Source: Xestospongia muta (lineage: Eukaryota > Porifera > Demospongiae > Haplosclerida > Petrosiidae). Taken from it: DNA of 64,000 bases. The translations under genes were made by a program, and so were the position numbers. Location: the NCBI GenBank assembly GCA_963693285.1, contig OY848927.1, positions 188,501 through 252,500 of the forward strand, given 5' to 3'. A model generated the notes under the pieces. That model made no database searches. It saw nothing but the letters and a program-made list of their open reading frames with translations, and was not told where the DNA came from. Shown here in pieces: positions 23,804 to 44,500 of this stretch (its first letter is position 1; each line of letters begins with the position of its first letter).

Positions 23804-24628
23804 ATGCCTGCATTGGCGTTTACTTCCCTCTCACTCAGAAATGCTGTTCTTGCCTGTGTCGGGTTTGCCAGCTCCTTTGTAGTCAGCCTTTACTTAGCAG
23901 ACGTTGGATTACCCAGAGATCACCCTACCACTATTAGAAGAAGGATCTTTGTTGTTTCCATGTTTACGATATGTTCTCCCCTAGCACTAACCTTTCTAGC
24001 TGACAACACACTAACTTTATCTTCAATATTAACTGGATTAGGACTAAAATGGACTGGTATAATACCATCCATAGTCCTACCTATTACTTTAGTATTACTT
24101 CTCTATCTTGGTCCTATACTACAAGAGATTACTGCCCATACAAAAGGAGGCCTACTATCACATGTCCTGCAAGAACGTAAAGATATTATCGTGCGTAACT
24201 ATCTTATTGCACCCATAGCTGAAGAAGTTGTGTTTAGAGGTTGTATGATTCCATTATTATATCCACATCTTAGTTTTATTAAGACTGTTGTCCTAACTCC
24301 TTTATTTTTTGGTGTTGCTCATTTCCATCACATGTTGGAACATGTACGTACTGGAACATTTACGTTCCCTCAAGCTTTAGTCAATGGATTTGTTCAGCTG
24401 ACTTATACTTCCTTATTTGGTATGTTCTCCGCCTACCTTTATTTACGTACTGGTCATTTGTTAAGTCCTATTATTGCACATATATTCTGCAATATACTTG
24501 GTCTGCCAGAAATATGGACAATTCATTGTCATAGATACCGTATCTTAGTAGGTGTGGCTTATTTCATAGGTCTAGGGTCATTTCTTTATTTTCTACCAAT
24601 ATTAACATCACCTCATTTCTATTATTAA
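23804..24628 (+). CDS. RCE1: CAAX prenyl protease 2 (Ras-converting enzyme 1)
   Basis: ER membrane endopeptidase that removes -AAX from prenylated Ras-type proteins. It is a single-exon 274-aa frame with about eight hydrophobic segments. Active-site motifs are EEVVFRG (paired glutamates and arginine, residues ~143-149), FFGVAHFHH (histidine ~172) and the LSPIIAHIFCN motif (histidine ~226), the order expected of the CPBP/ABI family to which RCE1 belongs. The loop HHMLEHVRTG is typical of eukaryotic RCE1. Its length is slightly below vertebrate RCE1 because the N-terminus is short. Its stop lies 24 bp from that of the convergent NSMCE4 gene, so the 3' UTRs probably overlap. It lacks introns, unlike most neighbours. 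Confidence 0.93.
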   Translation: MPALAFTSLSLRNAVLACVGFASSFVVSLYLADVGLPRDHPTTIRRRIFVVSMFTICSPLALTFLADNTLTLSSILTGLGLKWTGIIPSIVLPITLVLLLYLGPILQEITAHTKGGLLSHVLQERKDIIVRNYLIAPIAEEVVFRGCMIPLLYPHLSFIKTVVLTPLFFGVAHFHHMLEHVRTGTFTFPQALVNGFVQLTYTSLFGMFSAYLYLRTGHLLSPIIAHIFCNILGLPEIWTIHCHRYRILVGVAYFIGLGSFLYFLPILTSPHFYY

Positions 24629-24652
24629 GATATTATGATAAGTGATAATACA

Positions 24653-25846
24653 TCATGTTGTTCTACGTGTGATCGCTGCTTCCGTAATGTTATGCATCTT
24701 AATAAGCATCTAGTACAATAATGGATGTATGATATCTAGCAATGGATGCATACCTGCCATTGTTCCATGTTAATGGACACTACAACTTGATTAGTCGTTT
24801 TTTTCTTAGATTGACCATATTGATCAACATCAGTAGCTAATCATGTGATGCACTTTGATATCATGTGACACATCATGTGACTTACGTAAGTAAATGTATG
24901 GCTGGTCATCTTCGCCAATTTTAACACCAGCACGACCTTCCTACAATGAGAATTAATAAGTAGGTGTGGTCTTAACATACCTTAATTAAGAATGAGAAAT
25001 GAAACATGTTTTCAACAGTCCGAGAATAGGATTCTGGATCAACAAGAAACTTAAAATAATTAATTTGAGAATGTGACTTTGTTAATTTTCTTAATGTACT
25101 CAGAATATGTTGAACATCTTTTGTCGTATTTTCTTCTTCTTGTTCGAAACCTGAGATCTCTTTGGGTCTTTCTGCAACAGTCGTAGGTCGCTCAGTCCTT
25201 CTAGCATTTTTAGCTCGTACTACTACAGGCACTGGATCAAGTGCTCCATGTCTATAACACTAACTTGATAAGTAATCTTTAGAAAATACTTACAAAAATT
25301 GAGCAGTTGGAGCAACTTTGAAACATTTCAAAAAACGCTCTCCTAGTTTATTCCATTCCAAGTCTGAACCTTCACCTAACCGACCACCCATATATGTCAA
25401 CTAAATAGCTAATATATTAAGAGGAAACTAGTTAAACTGGACTAACCAGTTTCTCAGTATAGACTAGAGGATCAAAACGAATCAATTCTCCTCTCGCACT
25501 TTCAGATTGGTGACGTGCAATCTCTGAAAGTAATTTAAAATGTTCAGAATCAAGAACAGCTTCACGTGATGACACCACTAGATAACAAAGTCAATTAATT
25601 AGAACCAAAGAATGGATGGAGTCAATACCTTTTTCATATAGCTTATCTTCTTGTCGTAATCTTTTTAGTAATTCTTCAGGTAATGTTATCCCTTCACGAT
25701 CACCTGTAAAGGGAAAGAGGACTACAATGAGGACATTGTTCTTTTTACTGACGATGAGTTGATTGGATAGCTTCACGTATGTCATGTCTTAAACTTCGGC
25801 GATAATTCGGATCCCATCTGTGATCTTGTTGGTCGTTAGAAGCCAT
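24653..25846 (-). CDS. NSMCE4A: SMC5/6 complex kleisin NSE4
   Basis: Nse4 is the kleisin that bridges the SMC5 and SMC6 heads in DNA repair and viral/ectopic DNA restriction. Exon 1 starts MASNDQQDHRWDPNYRRSLR (25846). Following exons give REGITLPEELLKRLRQED, then VSSREAVLDSEHFKLL (kleisin N-terminal helix), a middle exon with WNKLGERFLKCF, and the conserved C-terminal winged helix with SQINYFKFLVDPESYSRTVE and MFHFSFLIK. Two short 3' exons give EGRAGVKIGEDDQPYIYL, then TNQVVVSINMEQWQ joined by a ~44-bp intron to MLIKMHNITEAAITRRTT and TGA at 24653-24655. The KNARRTERPT linker lies between the halves. The divergent partner is UBE2G2 (134 bp). Confidence 0.88.
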
Positions 25847-25980
25847 GACAGTCATTCGAACACGTGCATTACGTGAACGGAAGTAAACGGAAACATTATG
25901 AAATTTCTACAGAAATATAATGCAGTCAAAAATAATTAACTTTTCCGTATATTATGTCTACTGCTGTATGATTTACGAAG

Positions 25981-26710
25981 ATGGCTGGGAGTGCTTTGAA
26001 GAGGTTGATGCAAGAATACAAGGGTATTCAAGTGTCTTGATGTTACCATGACAACTGTTACATTCCATTAGAACTGACCCTCAATCCTCCGGAAGGTATT
26101 GTTGCAGGTCCGAAAAGTGAAGACAATTTCTTTGAATGGGAAGCATTGATTACGTATGTGTCAGTCATGTGATAATCACTTGATCATTGCCTTTTAGAGG
26201 ACCAGAAGACAGTTCATTTGAAGGAGGTGTCTTTGTGACAGAGTTGGTCTTTCCTCAAGATTATCCTCTTAGTCCACCAAAAATGAAATTCATATCCGAT
26301 ATGTTTCATCCTAATGGTAACAGACCACACCCATTTTGACCACACCCATATGCTGTCCTTTTAGTATATCCAGATGGTCGTGTCTGTATCTCAATCCTTC
26401 ATACACCAGGAGATGATCCCCTCGGCTATGAGACTGCAGCTGAGAGGTGGAGTCCTGTTCAATCCATTGAAAAAATATTATTATCAGTTGTCAGCATGTT
26501 AGCAGGTAAGTAGGTGTGGTCATTGAAATGTGATATATTCTTTATTATAGAACCCAATGACGAGAGTGGAGCCAATGTAGATGCTTCAGTAAGTGTAACT
26601 ATACATGTAATAAATTATATGTTCTGTTTTTGTAGAAAATGTGGAGAGAAAATCGTAAACAATTTAATGACATTTCTTGTAGATTAGTGAGAAAATCCTT
26701 GGGTTTATGA
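25981..26710 (+). CDS. UBE2G2: Ubiquitin-conjugating enzyme E2 G2
   Basis: ER-associated-degradation E2 that builds K48 ubiquitin chains. Six exons (25981-26023, 26072-26153, 26198-26316, 26365-26505, 26551-26588, 26636-26710) close to exactly 165 aa, the usual length. The start is [14 protein letters not shown]. The UBC core carries [39 protein letters not shown] (catalytic Cys in RVCIS) and the G2-type acidic loop around [20 protein letters not shown]. The end is [11 protein letters not shown]. It converges on the PH-costars gene with 88 bp between stops. Confidence 0.97.
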
Positions 26711-26798
26711 TATTAATATATTTATTTTAAAACTTTATAAAAATATTAAAAAATAAAATGCTTTTCAAGTGGGTGTGGTTATAGTGATGTCATTGTTA

Positions 26799-28955
26799 TT
26801 ATATATTATCTGCTAATAAAGTAATCACTTCATTGTCATGTTCTCCTTTCAATAAAATATCACCTTCAAAATAGATAACCTGTTAATAAAGGAGGAGTCA
26901 ATAATGCTAGACCACACCCCTTATAACGCTTACATTATGCTTCTTAGCAGTCAATAAAGTGCCTAAAAGTGCTTCAAAAAGTCCTTCAGTTTTTTCTAAG
27001 AGATCTTTGTATTTGATAACAGTCTGGCCGTCTTTATTTGTGGATCCAAAGCGTTTGATCTCCTCTATTAGCTATAATACAAATTAATATCCATTATGTT
27101 TAACTAATATACTTACTTTATTGAGCTCTTTTTTAACCCACATATTTGCTTCATGAGCACGTATAGCTGTTGACTTCTTACTAGTTCCCCAATACATACT
27201 TGTCTGTTGAGAGGTACTAGTGGGAGGAGCTTGAGGTGAGTCAGGCTTGACATTTTCATCGACATTTTCATAATCATTTTCATCATAGTCAAATTCTTCT
27301 TGATCATCAACATAATGCATGTATATATATGGTGTGTTTCGTCGTTTAACAGGTTTAGGTGCTTTACGAGGAGGTTTTTTAGGAGGTTTTTGAAGCTGTG
27401 TGATTTCTAATGGATTACTAATATCATGCAAAGTTGAAGATGCTTGTACCTCAGACTCAAAAGATTGTGAAGGATGGTCTAGAGGAGGTGGAAAAGTTGG
27501 TGGGTCATTTTTTGTTGGGGACATAGGCAGAACAGGTACAGCATGACTGTAACTTAGTTTTTCAGTCTTTTTTAATTCACTAAGTCTCTTTCTGATGGCC
27601 TCTTCTTGTTGTTGTAACTCCTCCAATCGCTCAAAACTTGGGACCCAATTTGTATTCAATTCACTTTTCCATTTTGCTCTTGAGAGTTTACCTGGTGAAG
27701 GTAATGTTGCTGAGAACATATGGTCCTTATTATCATCTCTTATATTGCTATGACTGGCATACCACTGGGTTAATGATGACCTCTTTGACATATCTTTCAA
27801 TGGATAGTGTTGCCCAGATTTCTCTTTTGATGGACGTCTTTGAACAAAGTTATGATAATATGGATGAGGTAATGGAGCACTTTGTCTTGAGTGAGTATTG
27901 TTTCTTTGTAGACGATGTTGTCCTGGATTCTCAAGGGAAGAATGACCCTGTTCTGGACCTTCTTGAAAGGAGTGGTGTTGTCCTGGACTTTCTTGAAAGG
28001 AACGGCGTTGTCCTGGACTTTCTTGAAAGGAACGGCGTTGTCCTGGACTTTCCTGAAAGGAATGGCGTTGTCCTGGACTTCCTTGAAAGGAACGGCGTTG
28101 TCCTGGACTCTCTTGAGAGGAGCGCTGTTGTCCGTGGCTATTTTCTCCCAGTAAAGATTGTGATCGTTGCCAATAAGATTGAGAGGACGATGATTGAGAG
28201 GATGAAGGTCTAGAGCGAGCTTGTCTAATTCTGGGACTGCCATCAATCCATCTAGAATTAGGGGTGTAGTAATCATACCGAAGATCGGGAACTGATAAGT
28301 TGTGGTTACGATAATACGGGTTATGAAAACCCGGTAGATCACTTGGTTCATCCTCACCTTCATCTGTACTCTCTGATAATGGTGGAGGTACAGATGGAGG
28401 AGGAGGGAGTGGCTTATAGGTAGAAGGAGGAGGAGGGACAGACGGGGGGGATGGAGGTGTGGTTTCAAGCACCTCCGAAGCTACCTGTACAGCAGGGTTA
28501 CTACTAAGTTCTCGAGGTCGAGAACGGTTCAAAAGATAAGAGGATTCTCGTAAAGACTCCACCCATTTCTTAGCTTCTTGTGATGTAGGAGCATAAAAAT
28601 AATAAGTTCTCTTTAATACATGTACAGCAAAGCAGCATGATGAAGATACTGCACTTGGAAAGTTGATATCACATTGATCAGCTCCTAATCTGATATCATA
28701 ACATGTGTGTGCGATATCAATTTCACCTAGTACCTTCAACCTCTCTTCTCCGCGGAAATATATCAATGTTCCATCTCCCAGCAGCTGCCACCAACGTTTC
28801 TGCCAACGATGTGGACCAAATCCACGTGATCTTTTTGTGAGATAACCAGATGTTGTAATAAGAGGAGAAAAGTCTTTTTTTGAAGTTGATGATGATACTG
28901 ACTGGATTCGAACTGGAAGTGATCCAGTACTTCTTACTGCATGATATTTTGACAT
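26799..28955 (-). CDS. PH domain-costars domain protein with 10-aa repeats
   Basis: Three exons (28955-27117, 27071-26934, 26879-26799) close to 685 aa. Residues ~36-140 are a PH domain: SGYLTKRSRGFGPHRWQKRW (basic phosphoinositide-type loop) and the C-terminal helix EAKKWVESLRES. The middle is Pro-rich (PPSPPSVPPPP) and holds seven to eight tandem ~10-aa units of the type SFQESPGQRR. A helical stretch (LEELQQQEEAIRKRLSELKK) and a PxxP/basic block (KPPKKPPRKAPKP) follow. The last two exons make a costars domain: LIEEIKRFGSTNKDGQTVIK, FEALLGTLLTAKKH and VIYFEGDILLKGEHD. Costars occurs in ABRA/STARS and ABRACL, which regulate actin. A membrane-actin linker role is inferred. The unspliced frame would end after about 10 non-family residues at 27084. 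Confidence 0.85.
27930..28135. repeat. Coding 30-nt minisatellite in the PH-costars gene
   Basis: About seven 30-nt units encode SFQESPGQRR variants. Because the unit is a multiple of three, the opposite strand also stays open and shows matching repeat proteins. The minus-strand frame is the gene. Confidence 0.85.
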
Positions 28956-29516
28956 ACTGCAATTTAACTGTGATAATAATGGCCTAATATTAACACTGAA
29001 CTGTTTTATAAGGAAATTAATATTATAATAAAGAATTAAGTAAACAAAAGAGACTTACTTCCTACAAAGAACTGCTCTGAGCCACACCAACAACAAGCCA
29101 CGTATAATACACAGGGGGCGTTCGTGTGGGTAACTTTATCCGAAGTAAACAGCTGTATGCTATGACTTAAACATTCTCTCAAGAGAGAAACACGAGCTAC
29201 TCGACTTCAATACAAGTGAGTGCAACTAATCATAATATTAGTACTATGATGTTGATGTGATCTAATAAGTTTATAGTTAGAGCATCTAAGGAATTCACAT
29301 CAATCACTTTCTTTATCCCATAACTGTTGTATAGTAACGTATGTCATTTGACAAAAATGGGTATAACTTATTTAATGAAAACATGAATACAATTTATAAT
29401 TGTATGTTAATATCACATACTCCATGTATTTAATAGGGCTTTGTATTGTAGTAATGCTTCTAAAGGGAATTTTTTGGTTTAAAATGGAAATAAAAACGAT
29501 TACAAAGTTTGTCATC
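28956..29516. other. Region between the PH-costars start and the NALCN-like 3' end
   Basis: Should hold the PH-costars promoter/5' UTR and the channel 3' UTR (both genes are on the minus strand). A CG-containing patch near 29090-29200 may be the promoter. No exon is evident. Confidence 0.4.
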
Positions 29517-38363
<8,847 letters not shown>

Positions 38364-38507
38364 CTTGAAGTATTGTAGGTGTGGCCACCTCTACATGAGG
38401 CCTTACCCATAAATGTTTGCTGGCTCAGCACTATAAAAGAAATGATTTTGATTGGTGGGTATTATTAGAAGTATTCTTGCTGTAACACGTTTGATCACGT
38501 GGTGAAG

Positions 38508-41500
38508 ATGAATATAGAATCTGTAACTCAAGTGTTAACAAGTCTACAGTCAACTCCTGATCAAGTCCAAGATGTCATAAGTCATTTAATACATTTATTA
38601 ACAAAGTGAGATAGTTAAATTCCTTGTGATGTCACACATTAATATCATATTATTATAATGCAGGGATAAGAGTCAATCTATCAGACTTGAAATTGGTTCT
38701 AGTGGTACTTTGCAAGCATTACTGGGTATTTTACGTTGCTCTGAAGACATTCCACTACTAACAAGAGCAGCACAATGTCTGGCATACATTACTCATGGCT
38801 GTGATGATGTCCGGCTCCAGTTAGCTAAACTAAAGGCAGTCAAAGTATTACTCTCTCTCTTAGTCCCTCGAAAATTAGGAGCAGAACCAGTAAGTATAAT
38901 AACTAGGAGTTTACTCTTCACATGTCTTGCAGTTGACACATGAGCGAGAATGGGAATGGGTCTTGGTACAGGAACAAGTCTTGTCTGCATTGAGAAAGAT
39001 CACTTATCTATGTAATGAAAATCAAACAGTTTTTGCTCAGCTTGGAGGAGTAGGACAAATTGTTAAATTATGTCATGAAGATACTCGAATAACATATTGT
39101 TATCCTCCAGAAGCTAAGAAGAGGTATAGTTCATATAGCTAATACATAAATCCTGCATATATTTATCATTCTATTGACAATAGTTTATTGTAATATATAT
39201 TATATAGGTTGGAATCATTAGTGGTAAGCCAGGTACTCATTGGTGCTGTAGCTGCTATTCCAAAAGAGGAGAAGACTAAAATGATGTCTTATTTTCCTGT
39301 TCTCTCTTTACTTGGTGATATTGACTATCCTATGTATTATGCCGATTTAGCTAATGAAAATAAAGAATGGCTGACAGACACACTTATTGAAGAAGGTCTT
39401 GCTTTGCCAGATACAACTCTATTTCCTTCAACAGTAGATATATCATGGATTATTGTTCGTGGTAGTCATGTATCAGGACCTAATCTAGTATGGCTGGAGT
39501 ATTCAGTAGATAAAACATCACATCGAGTGTTGGAAATGTATGATAGCCTTTATAAAATGGTAATACAATAAATAGTTAATGTATTGGTATCTTCTTTTAG
39601 CCTCCACCTCACAGGTTGCCCCCGTCCTCTCTCACTGTGGGTAGCGTCTACGCTATCTATAGTTCACAGGATAAACAATGGTATCGTGGATGGTGTCTTC
39701 AGCATCCAACTACTTCTCCAGAACATACATTTTTCTGTATGGATTGTGGGTTTTCTTTAACTGTACCTTTGAATCATGTGACCAGTGTACCTGAACGATG
39801 CAGGGGAGTACCACCACAGGTAACATGATTGTCATGTGATTGTCACATGAGAGATTTGTATATATAGGCAGTGCCATGTCTTTTAGTTGGTCTCCGCCCA
39901 CCTCCAAAAAGCTATTACATACTTGAAAATACTGGAGGTATGTAATTTTTTAAAGTAACAAGCTCTTTACTTTTGATATAGCTATTTTAAGAAATTTGGC
40001 ATTTGAGAAGGATTCCTTTCGAAAAGAGATTAAAACTGTTGGAGGTGTTCAACTGTTACTTCAAGTAATTCAATAATAATTATTATTGTTTTATTTTCTA
40101 ATTATTAGTTAATATATTCTATTGATGAAAGGGTTCGAGAACAAGCTTTGGTAGCTTTACTCAATTTAACTCACACAAAAGAAATCTGTCGGTTTCTACG
40201 ACAACTTGGAATTATTCAGATATTACTTGGCAAGTTATTTTATAAAGATCAAATTATCATTTTCATATTTTTAGATCTGGTGATATCTGGTGGTCATACC
40301 TCAGTAGATATACAACAAAGTTTAGCAATTTTACAAAATCTTATGATTTTTGATACCACACAGTGTTTGGAAATTTTTGATACATTTCAAGGATACAGTC
40401 AATTAAAAGAGTGGGTGGATGCAGGTGGATGCCCGTCAGACACAAAACAATTTGTGAAGAGACTATTGCTAACAGTAGAAAAGTTGAAAAAGTAAGGATA
40501 TTCTTATAATTAACAGGTTAATTTCATCATTAATTATATTATATATAAAGGGGGTATGACCCAGAACAGACAACAACCCAAAGGTGTTTACATTATTTTA
40601 TTATTTAAATATTTACTAATGACTAGCAGTACATTATTGACAGTGCAGAAAGGGGCGGAGCTACATAGTAAACAAGATTTTAAATTTAATAAGTTAAAAA
40701 TATGAAATAAAACTTATTTTTAAATATTTTTACAGAACTCTCAGTGAAACGATGCCCACTGCATCTATGCCATGTTCTAAACAGACTCTATCACAATCAA
40801 AGTCTCCTATTTATCGCATACCTAGCCAATCCAGACGATCTCTCTCTTCTGATGAGTCCTCTTATCACTTGTCTAATCAGTCTAGACGATCTCTCTCTTT
40901 GTCATCGATGGATGAGTGCCTTTGTTCTTCATCTTGTTCAGTGATAGGATCATATCCTCTCTATAGGGGTATGACCCTACAAATGAACCCTAATGAAAGT
41001 GTGCAATACATGTACGGGAATATACTGATAGTTTACTAATAATATCCTAAGAATTATGTGGTATAATTCTTGGTGTTTTCCTTGTAGTGAGGTAATGTCA
41101 CAGTCAGAAATTTCAAGTGGTCATATTTTGAGGTGAGTGAGCAAACACATCATTACACTATATATAGATCATTACATTATATAAGATCATTGTGCTATAT
41201 ATAGATCATTTTGCTATGTATAGATTATTACACTATATAAACAAATGAACAATGTAATGTAAAACAATTCTCAAGAGCTATAATGTCATTTAACAAGGAC
41301 CTATATAGCTATCATCACAAAAAATTTGAAGCAATTTTATTCTTCAAAAGTCTGTAAAAAACCAAAACGAATTCATTAATTTACATGTACGTTTACTAGT
41401 CGAACAAAGGGCATTATATAAACATTTTTTAAGGGATAATGCAACATTTTAGAGCAGTGATACTAATGTCATTTAACAAGGACCTATATAGCTATCATCA

Positions 41501-44500
41501 CAAAAAAGTTTAAGTAATTTCATTCTTCAAAAGTCTGTAAAAAAACCAAAACGAATTCATTAATTTACATGTACATTTACTAGTAGAACAAAGGGCATTA
41601 TATAAACATTTTTAAAAGGATAATGCAATATTTTAGGGCAGTGATACTAATGTCACTTAACAAGGACCTATATAGCTATTATCACAAAAACTTTGAAGCA
41701 ATTTCATTTATTAAAAGTCTGTAAAAAGACAAAACGAATTCATTAATTTACATGTACATTTACTAGTAGAACAAAGGGCATAATATAAACATTTTTAAAA
41801 GGATAATTCAACATTTTAGAGCAGTGATACTAATGTCATTTAACAAGGACCTATATAGCTATCATCACAAAAAAATTCAAGTGATTTTGTGACGTGGACC
41901 AAATTCTCAATTTTTGGCTCGAGACCATGGACTATAGTCCATGGTCTCGAGCCAAAAATGGCAAAAAAATGAAATTACTTCAAATTTTTTATGATGATAG
42001 CTATATAGGTCCTTGTTAATTAGAATAATTATTTGTGCTTAGAAATGTTGTTAAAGTCAGTAAAAAAACTAAAACGAATTCATTAATTTACATGTACATT
42101 TACTAGTAGAACAAAGGGCATTACATAAACATTTTAAAGGATAATGCAACATTTTAGAGCAGTAATATTAATGTCATTTAACAAGGACCTATATAGCTAT
42201 CATCACAAAAAAATTGAAGCAATTTTATTCCTCAAAAGTCTGTAAAAAACCAAAACGAATTCATTAATTTACATGTACATTTACTAGTAGAACAAAGGGC
42301 ATTACATAAACATTTTAAAGGATAATGCAACATTTTAGAGCAGTAATATTAATGTCATTTAACAAGGACCTATATAGCTATCATCACAAAAAAATTGAAG
42401 CAATTTTATTCCTCAAAAGTCTGTAAAAAACCAAAACGAATTCATTAATTTACATGTACATTTACTAGTCGAACAAAGGGCATTATATAAACATTTTTAA
42501 AAGGATAATGCAACATTTTAGAGCAGTGATACTAATGTCATTTAACAAGGACCTATATAGCTATCATCACAAATTATTTTGAACCAATTTCATTCTTTAA
42601 AGTCTGTAAAAAACCAAAACGAATTTATTAATTTACATGTACATTTATTAGTAGAACAAAGGGCATTATATAAACATTTTTTAAAGGATAATGCAACATT
42701 TTAGAGCAGTGATACTAATGTCATTTAACAAGGACCTATATAGCTATCATCACAAAAAACTTGAAGCAATTTCATTCTTTAAAGTCTGTAAAAAACCAAA
42801 ACGAATTCATTAATTTACATGTACATTTACTAGTAGAACAAAGGGCATTATATAAACATTTTTAAAAGGATAATCCAACATTTTAGAGCAGTGATACTAA
42901 TGTCATTTAACAAGGACCTATATAGCTATCATCACAAATTAATTTGAAGCAATTTCATTCTTTAAAGTCTGTAAAAAACCAAAACGAATTTATTAATTTA
43001 CATGTACATTTATTAGTAGAACAAAGGGCATTATATAAACATTTTTTAAAGGATAATGCAACATTTTAGAGAAGTGATACTACTGTCATTTAACAAGGAC
43101 CTATATAGCTATCATCACAAAAACATTTAAGCAATTTCATTCTTTAAAGGTCTGTAAAAAAAACCAAAACGAATTCATTAATTTACATGTACATTTACTA
43201 GTAGAACAAAGGGCATTATATAAACATTTTTAAAAGGATAATGCAACATTTTAGAGCAGTGATACTAATGTCATTTAACAAGGACCTATATAGCTATCAT
43301 CACAAAAAAATTTGAAGCGATTTCATTTTTTAAAAGTCTGTAAAAAAACAAAACGAATTTATTAATTTACATGTACATTTACTAGACAAACAATGGGCAT
43401 TATATAAACATTTTTTAAAGGATAATGCAACATTTTAGAGCAGTGATACTAATGTCATTTAACAAGGACCTTTATAGTTATCATCACAAAAAATTTGAAG
43501 CAATTTCATTTTTCAAAAGTCTGTAAAAAAACCAAAACGAATTCATTAATTTACATGTACATTTACTAGTAGAACAAAGGACACTATATAAACATATTTA
43601 AAAGAATAATCCAACATTTTAGAGCAGTGATACTAATGTCATTTAACAAGGACCTATATAACTATCATCACAAAAAATTTGAAGCAATTTCATTCTTCAA
43701 AAGTCTGTAAAAAACCAAAACGAATTCATTAATTTACATGTACATTTACTAGTAGAACAAAGGGCATTATATAAACCTTTTTAAAAGGATAATGCAACAT
43801 TTTAGAGCAGTGATACTAATGTCATTTAACAAGGACCTATATAGCTATCATCACAAAAAAATTCAAGTGATTTTGTGACGTGGACCAAATTCTCAATTTT
43901 TGGCTCGAGACCATGGACTATAGTCCATGGTCTCGAGCCAAAAATGGCAAAAAAATGAAATTACTTCAAATTTTTTATGATGATAGCTATATAGGTCCTT
44001 GTTAATTATAATAATTGTTTGTGCTTAGAAATGTTGTTAAAGTCAGTAAAAAAAAACCAAAACGAATTCATTAATTTACATGTACATTTACTACTAGAAC
44101 AAAGAGCATTATATAAATATTTTTAAAAGGATAATGCAACATTTTAGAGCAGTGATACTACTGTCATTTAACAAGGACCTCTATAGCTAACTCTATAAAA
44201 AATTGAAGTGATTTGGTGACATGTACCAGTTCTCAATTTTTAACTTAAGACCCTTGAGCTTGAGTTAAAGAATTGCCAAAAATCATAGGTAGCAAAATAC
44301 TGGAAATTTTAATAATATTAGCTATAAAGGTCCTTGTTAAGTAGAGAAATTGGTTCTACTTAGAAATGTTTCATTATTTACATGTACTAAAATAGACCAT
44401 TGTATTGTAATATATGGATAATTGTACTATATATAGATCACTGTACTATAAATAGATTAGTGTATATTCATAATCACTGTACTATATATAGATTATTGTA

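Noticed and set aside
27638..28213. Plus-strand 191-aa frame with Leu/Glu/Arg repeats
   Set aside because: Antisense shadow of the 30-nt coding repeat in the PH-costars gene.
41275..44350. Regularly spaced repeats considered as a CRISPR-like array
   Set aside because: The 183-bp tandem monomers have no unique spacers and sit in a eukaryotic intron. This is satellite DNA.
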